From Hyaloraphidium curvatum (lineage: Eukaryota; Monoblepharomycota; Hyaloraphidiomycetes; Hyaloraphidiales; Hyaloraphidiaceae), in the NCBI GenBank assembly GCA_025558095.1, contig JAIVFI010000008.1, forward strand, positions 558,001 to 622,000: a DNA stretch of 64,000 nt. Reading direction: 5' to 3'. Of the stretch, positions 60,851 through 64,000 are shown in pieces. The position numbers and the translations under genes were made by a program. The notes under the pieces were generated by a model. It did no database searches, was not told the DNA's origin, and saw only the letters and a list, made by a program, of their open reading frames with translations. The first letter of the stretch is position 1. Every line of letters begins with the position of its first letter.

Positions 60851-62554
60851 ATGAGCGGCCTCCTTGCCGGATCGTACTCGCTCCTCGCGACGTGTTTCGG
60901 AGGGGCCGCCCTGCTTTCTCTTGGTCTGATTCGATATTACGAGGATTCATATGACAAGGAACGCCTGGCATCGTACACGTCGGCCGCAGGCATCGCGTTT
61001 GCCCTCGCCATGGTCGTGATCCTGCCCATCGACACCTTCCTGGTCTCGTCGACGACCGACAATACCACGGGGCTCAAATATGACTGGGCAACGCCGGACC
61101 TCGTAGCCAGCCTGACGCTAAATTTGAAGGGCATCTACTACAGCCTCTACGGAATCGTTCTGCTAATGTGTTCCGGCCTGGTTCCTTTCGCCTATTTCTT
61201 CTACGAATCGCTCGATGAAGACGAACCGCTGCCCACGAAGGAGCGGGTGCAGAACGCGCTCAAGTACACGGCATTCACCGTTTCGGTCGCTTTCCTCCTG
61301 ACGATACTGTCGCTGTTCATCGGAGTGCGATCGCGCGACGAAAAGATCGATCTGGGGTGGTTCGAGCGTCTGGCCACCATCCAGGGCGTAGAAAAGGCCA
61401 TGATCTTCATTATCGGAGTGCTGGCTCTGCTTGGACAGATTATTCTCGTCGGATACACCGCTCTGGGCCTCTCTTACCTTCCCATCTCCATGATCCGAGG
61501 GCGGGGCATCCCGCCGCAGGAGGTGGCCGAGGTTGAACGCGATCTTGCCGCAACCAGGGAAAAGATCCGGGCCATACAGGCCAAATACAGCGACGGACGC
61601 CGTCCGCAGGGTCGGGACCTGACGCAACTCCAGGAACTGCAGAGGCAGGAGCGGATCCTTATACGCAGGGAGCGCGTGATCCAGGAGTCCACGACGGGGC
61701 TGTGGTCCTGGGTCTTGTCGCTGCTGCGCCCGCTGGAGGTCGGCATTGGGTTCGCCGGGATGGCCCTGACGGTCGTCATCTTGCTGTCGATGGTTCTCTC
61801 CCTCATCGATCGGCTGGCCAACACCATTTGCTCATCCTGCGGTTTCTTGATCGATCATCAGCGTATCGTTAACCCGATCAACTTGATCCTCGTGCGGACG
61901 GCGCGCTACTTCCCCGTTGACCTGATCTTCTTCGCCATCCTCTTGCTGTGGATCTTCATGAGCACCGCGTCTGGGATCGTCCGGCTCGGCATCCGGGTTC
62001 TTTGGGTAAAGCTCTATCACGTGCGAAAGTCGGCAACGGCTCCCCAGGGCCTGCTGTTCACCTGCACGTTGCTCATGCTTTCTCTCCTTGGGCTGAATTA
62101 CACCGTCACCGTGCTGGCGCCACAGTATTCGGCTTTCGGCAACCAGCTCTTCTGCAATAACACGATCACGGACGAGATCACCAACGTCACGCGACGGGAT
62201 TGCACGGAAACGCCGGAGTTGATCCTGCCGTGCGCGCTCAGCGCGCCGGCCGAAATCTGCACTCCCACAGTCCTCTCCATCACCATGTCGTCGCTGCTGT
62301 ACAACCAGCCGACGTTGGCGTACCTGCTGTACATTAGCTCTTGGCTCTTTTGCGGAGCGTTTGTCTTGGGACTTGTGTTTGCTTTGGTTCGGCGCGCTCG
62401 GAGAGGAGGCTGGGACCCCGAGGACGACGACGAATTTGCCGACGACGAGCAGGAGTCCTTGCTGGGCAACGCCTCGAGGGACATTGCGGCGGACGCGAAC
62501 GACGCCATCCAGGGGACCGCTCGGCGCGCTCTCTTTGGCTCGCTGTTTGGATGA
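60851..62554 (+). CDS. LMBRD1: LMBD1-like lysosomal membrane protein
   Basis: Multi-pass LMBR1-family protein; in animals LMBD1 acts in lysosomal cobalamin (B12) export with ABCD4. 567 residues in one exon with about nine hydrophobic helices. Signature parts: LIRYYEDSYDKERLASYTSA, VVILPIDTFLVSS, GIYYSLYGIVLLMCSGLVPF, AYFFYESLDED, VGYTALGLSYLPISMIRG, a cytosolic coiled-coil loop (RDLAATREKIRAIQAKYSDG, LQELQRQERILIRRERV), ICSSCGFLI and LLWIFMSTASGIVRLGIRVL. A lumenal loop has N-glycosylation sites and paired cysteines (FCNNTITDEITNVTRRDC). Acidic tail DDDEFADDEQESLLG contains a dileucine-type sorting signal. Presence hints at B12 use. Confidence 0.92.
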   Translation: MSGLLAGSYSLLATCFGGAALLSLGLIRYYEDSYDKERLASYTSAAGIAFALAMVVILPIDTFLVSSTTDNTTGLKYDWATPDLVASLTLNLKGIYYSLYGIVLLMCSGLVPFAYFFYESLDEDEPLPTKERVQNALKYTAFTVSVAFLLTILSLFIGVRSRDEKIDLGWFERLATIQGVEKAMIFIIGVLALLGQIILVGYTALGLSYLPISMIRGRGIPPQEVAEVERDLAATREKIRAIQAKYSDGRRPQGRDLTQLQELQRQERILIRRERVIQESTTGLWSWVLSLLRPLEVGIGFAGMALTVVILLSMVLSLIDRLANTICSSCGFLIDHQRIVNPINLILVRTARYFPVDLIFFAILLLWIFMSTASGIVRLGIRVLWVKLYHVRKSATAPQGLLFTCTLLMLSLLGLNYTVTVLAPQYSAFGNQLFCNNTITDEITNVTRRDCTETPELILPCALSAPAEICTPTVLSITMSSLLYNQPTLAYLLYISSWLFCGAFVLGLVFALVRRARRGGWDPEDDDEFADDEQESLLGNASRDIAADANDAIQGTARRALFGSLFG

Positions 62555-62665
62555 TTTGCTTTCTGTCATGTGTCCATCATCGTCAGAATACATCTTGGTA
62601 TTTGTTGTGGTATGGCACGAGAAAAGGAAGAAGAGAATGTGCTTAGTCTGTGTTGGGGGATCGCG

Positions 62666-63567
62666 TCAAACAAGCCACGAAAGAAGGGAGAGGAACGCAC
62701 AGTAACAGATTGTGTGAAGTAACGAGAAGCCTGTCGTTTTCGCCGTGGTCGTCACGATGTCCTCCATGTCTGCGTCGAGGTCCCGTGCCTTCTCAATCTT
62801 CACGAGCGGGTAAATCAGCTGGAGCTCGGCCGAATCAAGCCGCACCGACCATGTCGGTCATCTTCGCAATCGCTTGCGCGCCCTTTCCGGCCTCCTCCAC
62901 GTTATCCTTGATCTCGAAGTTGACGACATGCACCGGGACGTTGTAGACACCACCTCGCGCCGCGAGGTCTGTGGCACCGTCAGGGACGCTCCATATCTCG
63001 CCAGGCTGCTGCCCACCGTCGCAAACGGCATCCCACACCCGTGCCTCGCAAGTGATTATGACAGCAAAGAGGTCTCTGTTGTCCTGGAACCGCTCCGGCG
63101 CCGTTTTGATCTTCCTATTGCGGTCCAACATCCTGAGCAGCCCGTTGCTCGTGTACCTGTGCCGCAACGGAGCGTTCTAGCGCCGGCGGACGCCATCGAG
63201 CATGGTGCCTCCCCACAATTGCCGGTTTTTGCTCTCCAGATCGTGGTAGATAAAGTCGTACGGCGTGCCAAAGTCGTAGATGTTGGGCCGGTCCTGCGAC
63301 TCGCCGGGGAGACGGACGGCGGTGCCGGTCCCGAACGACCGAACGTTCAGATGGCGGCGGCTTCCACGAACAGTCAGGAACCTCGCGGCGAAAATGGGTC
63401 CGGCCCATACTTGAGAACGAGATGGGCCTCCATGCTCCGGTTCTGGTTGCTGGAGCAGATGACTACCCGAGCCGGCCAAGACGCGTCAGACGCCGGCTAA
63501 GCACGCATCGTGCATCTTCCAGCTCACCCGCATATTTGACGGGCTGCGTCGGCAACGAGATTGGCAT
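62666..63567 (-). CDS. SSU72: SSU72, RNA polymerase II CTD phosphatase
   Basis: Low-molecular-weight-phosphatase-like enzyme that dephosphorylates Ser5 of the Pol II C-terminal repeat, in transcription termination. N-terminal exon has ARVVICSSNQNRSMEAHLVL (catalytic CX5RS). Then LNVRSFGTGTAVRLPG, DRPNIYDFGTPYDFIYHDLE, SNGLLRMLDRNRKIK, PERFQDNRDLFAVIITCEAR, VPVHVVNFEIKDNVEEAGKG. The last exon, joined by a 52-nt intron, has DLDADMEDIVTTTAKTTGFS and LLHTICY, as in FLHTVCFY of animals, with a short extra tail. The first exon MPISLPTQP (ATG 63565-63567) is joined by a 44-nt intron and is less certain. Confidence 0.9.
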
Positions 63568-63751
63568 CTTCCTCGCGCTGTACGGCGGAGCGACGCGGAA
63601 CGTCAAACCCTTGTCACCAACTCAACTAACTGCATCCTTCCTCGGGCCACTCGGCCGACCGCATCACCGGGCTGGCCGAGGTGCTCGCTTGGCGTGCGAT
63701 CGTTTTTGCAAAGCTTGGACCAACCCCACCGGACACCCTTCGTGTTTTGAG

Positions 63752-64000
63752 ATGAGCGTTAGATCTGTCGGTTCGGACGCGGAGTTCACCGCACTGATCC
63801 GCGGAGCAACGGCAACGAAACTCGTGGTCGTGGACTTCTTTGCGACGTGGTGCGGCCCATGTCACGCTATCGCACCTACTGTGAAAGCCCTTGCGGAGAA
63901 GTACAAGCATGTGTCGTTTCTGAAGGTCGACGTCGATGCGCTGCAGGAGACCGCTTCGTCCAACGGAGTCACTGCGATGTGAGATCATTGTCCGGGAGAT
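63752..64000 (+). CDS. Thioredoxin-domain protein (TXNL1-like), truncated by window end
   Basis: Starts MSVRSVGSDAEFTALIRGAT, followed by KLVVVDFFATWCGPCHAIAP with the redox CGPC pair, FLKVDVDALQETASSNGVTA, and a GT donor immediately after ATG of TAM at 63979-63980. The opening V-x-VGSD-x-(E/D)F matches thioredoxin-like protein 1 (TXNL1), which has a C-terminal PITH domain and binds the proteasome; that part would lie beyond the window, so a plain thioredoxin is also possible. Divergent from SSU72. Confidence 0.82.

Overview
This is nuclear DNA of a gene-dense, GC-rich eukaryote. About 41 protein genes sit on 64 kb. Most are split by very short spliceosomal introns (about 44-150 nt, GT-AG, with at least two that only fit as GC-AG). 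I see no transposons, rRNA or CRISPR arrays and no convincing tRNA. The gene set points to a single-celled opisthokont (an early-branching fungus or a unicellular holozoan). It includes a TACC-domain protein, taxilin, a SAC/5-phosphatase synaptojanin, HGH1, protein phosphatase inhibitor-2, RAD51B and a monofunctional fungal-type saccharopine dehydrogenase (LYS1). That placement is inference. Gene coordinates below run from start to stop codon and include introns. Exon joins were worked out by hand from reading frame, splice signals and family resemblance.

Layout. 0.1-9 kb: ATP synthase subunit e, GPI transamidase GAA1, the RBBP4/Msi1 histone chaperone, PP1 inhibitor-2, taxilin and a BSD-domain protein. 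9-20 kb: NatB subunit NAA25, synaptojanin, a UAS/UBX cofactor of p97, the cohesin acetyltransferase Eco1/ESCO. 20-30 kb: TIM22, LYS1, pantothenate kinase, an orphan zinc-finger protein, NOB1, RAD1 of the 9-1-1 clamp and a divergent protein kinase. 30-42 kb: TFIIH p52, the rRNA methyltransferase BMT5, an intron-less FkbM methyltransferase, RAD51B, MND1, SNARE BET1, an orphan, a phosducin-like protein and TFIIE-alpha. 42-52 kb: a Rad60/NIP45-like protein, a tail-anchored TPR protein, a TACC protein, DUS1, a GHSLGG lipase and an LACTB2-like metallo-beta-lactamase. 52-64 kb: HGH1, SEC22, a WrbA-type quinone reductase, a possible fused orphan/RING gene, mitochondrial MetRS, LMBD1, SSU72 and the start of a thioredoxin-like protein cut by the window end.

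Organisation. Strand alternates far more than chance would give: 31 of 40 neighbouring pairs are on opposite strands. Divergent pairs share promoters of roughly 50-300 bp, and convergent pairs end within tens of bases of each other; in one case (NAA25/synaptojanin) the stop codons overlap. The content is housekeeping: membrane traffic, transcription and RNA processing, DNA repair and meiosis, mitochondrial function. No single pathway cluster explains the window. The nearest thing to functional clustering is RAD51B next to MND1, both acting in homologous recombination. I found no clear new biological system. The most unusual items are two or three orphan genes, odd zinc ligands, a start codon that seems to form a one-codon exon, and the FkbM gene.
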